The notes beneath the pieces were generated by a model that was not told the origin of the DNA, ran no database searches, and was given only the letters and a program-made list of their open reading frames with translations. A DNA stretch of 16,294 nucleotides, taken from NCBI GenBank assembly GCA_003022985.1, contig PXTV01000076.1, forward strand, positions 1 to 16,294. Reading direction: 5' to 3'. Both the position numbers and the translations under genes were made by a program. Numbering within the stretch: position 1 is the stretch's first letter; each line of letters opens with the position of its first letter. The stretch comes from Bacteroidetes bacterium SW_11_45_7 (GTDB lineage: Bacteria > Bacteroidota > Bacteroidia > Chitinophagales > SW-11-45-7). This document shows, piece by piece, positions 15,403 to 16,294 of the stretch.

Positions 15403-16294
15403 TTACTCTTCTGTATTAAGATGTTTGGCAAGAAACGGGGCTGTGTGCGATGCATCTACATTCACCAATCCCTCCGGTTCACCCTGATAAAGCAGGCAGC
15501 CCCCTTCATCTCCGCCTTCAGGGCCAAGATCGATCACATAATCGGCACTTTTAACAATTTCCATATTGTGTTCGATGACGATCACTGTATGGCCATTATT
15601 GATGAGCGCACTGAAAGCGCCCAGCAGTTTGTTGATATCATGAAAGTGCAAACCGGTAGTGGGCTCATCGAAAATAAAGAGAATGGCGCCTTCGCTTTGG
15701 CCCCGTCCAAGAAAGGAAGCCAGTTTAACGCGCTGGGCTTCGCCACCGCTTAGCGTACTCGAGGATTGGCCGAGTTTCACATAACCCAGTCCCACATCCT
15801 CAAGGGGTTGTAACTGACGGGCAATATTTTGCTCCTCCTGGAAAAACACAATCGCCTCGTCCACTGTCATTTCGAGCACATCAGCTATGCTTTTGTCTTT
15901 GTACGTTACTTCCAGCACCTCATCCTTGAAACGCTTGCCATTACACTCTTCACAAGTGAGGTGCACATCGGCTAAAAATTGCATCTCCACCACCACTTCA
16001 CCTTCACCCTTGCACGTCTCGCAGCGACCGCCATCCACGTTGAAGGAAAAGTGTTTGGGCTTGAGCCCCTTGATCTTAGCGAGTTGCTGATTTGCAAAAA
16101 GCTCGCGAATGGCGTCATAGGATTTGATATACGTAACCGGATTCGAGCGGGATGACTTACCCAGCGGCTGTTGGTCAATCAACTCAACACGGTCAACCTG
16201 CTCAGTGGCACCGGTGATGTTCTCAAAAGCACCCGGTTTATTGCCGTGTTTACCGAGCTCGCGTTTGAGAGCCGGTGTAAAAATATCCTTGACA
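15403..16294 (-). CDS. uvrA: UvrA excinuclease ABC subunit A, C-terminal part
   Basis: This is the damage-recognition ATPase of nucleotide excision repair. The minus-strand frame is open through the right edge, so this is the C-terminal third. Reading from the edge, the protein begins inside ABC domain II after its Walker A, then DRVELIDQQPLGKSSRSNPVTYI, a family hallmark. The zinc finger follows (CETC and CEEC, both C-x2-C, 20 residues apart), then the ABC signature STLSGGEAQRVKLA, Walker B LFIFDEPTTGLHFHD, and the VIVIEHNMEIVKSADYVIDLGPEGG switch region. It ends TAA at 15403-15405. A TTG inside the window at 16182 is not the real start. No damage is visible in the part present, and the gene is unrelated to the polysaccharide cluster. 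Confidence 0.97.
   Translation of the reverse strand, partial: VKDIFTPALKRELGKHGNKPGAFENITGATEQVDRVELIDQQPLGKSSRSNPVTYIKSYDAIRELFANQQLAKIKGLKPKHFSFNVDGGRCETCKGEGEVVVEMQFLADVHLTCEECNGKRFKDEVLEVTYKDKSIADVLEMTVDEAIVFFQEEQNIARQLQPLEDVGLGYVKLGQSSSTLSGGEAQRVKLASFLGRGQSEGAILFIFDEPTTGLHFHDINKLLGAFSALINNGHTVIVIEHNMEIVKSADYVIDLGPEGGDEGGCLLYQGEPEGLVNVDASHTAPFLAKHLNTEE

Noticed and set aside
1..16294. CRISPR arrays, tRNA/rRNA genes, insertion sequences or phage genes
   Set aside because: No regularly spaced direct repeats, cloverleaf-like sequences, transposase or integrase reading frames were seen by eye.

Overview
The window looks like chromosomal DNA of a Bacteroidota bacterium, probably Cytophagales-like (the order is inference). 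Support comes from the gene content and from promoter-like boxes fitting the phylum's TAnnTTTG -7 signature. These boxes occur, correctly oriented, in all four of the longest intergenic gaps. GC content is moderate and coding density high. No tRNA, rRNA, CRISPR array, insertion sequence or integrase was seen, and no gene-free stretch exceeds 300 bases.

Positions 1-13357 are a surface or exopolysaccharide (EPS) locus. The left part makes and transfers sugars: a CDP-glucose 4,6-dehydratase cut by the window edge, a GT-B glycosyltransferase, a UDP-glucose 4-epimerase-like SDR enzyme, and a second glycosyltransferase whose 5' end is damaged. A multi-pass membrane protein on the opposite strand follows (4259-5644), a candidate Wzy-type polymerase. 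Next come an AsnB-type amidotransferase and a GT4 glycosyltransferase. The right part is the export and initiation module: a Wza-like outer-membrane lipoprotein, a Wzc-like co-polymerase/BY-kinase with a Gly-Tyr repeat tail, and a WecA/TagO-like initiating phosphoglycosyltransferase. In the inferred pathway the WecA/TagO enzyme loads the first sugar phosphate on undecaprenyl phosphate and the glycosyltransferases extend it with CDP- and UDP-derived sugars. AsnB may amidate a uronic acid, the membrane protein may polymerise, and Wzc/Wza control length and export. No Wzx flippase or tyrosine phosphatase is visible here.

Positions 13357-16294 hold housekeeping and catabolic genes. A CrcB fluoride channel overlaps the WecA/TagO gene by one base. 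A divergent tryptophan 2,3-dioxygenase follows, convergent with a RidA-family protein that resembles 2-aminomuconate deaminase, suggesting tryptophan catabolism. The window ends with the 3' part of uvrA on the minus strand.

I found no clearly new system. The observations most worth a second look are the deletion/frameshift at the 5' end of the glycosyltransferase at 3195, the duplicated 18-bp unit inside the tyrosine tail of the Wzc-like kinase, the reversed polymerase candidate, and the unusual C-terminal active-site region of the dioxygenase.
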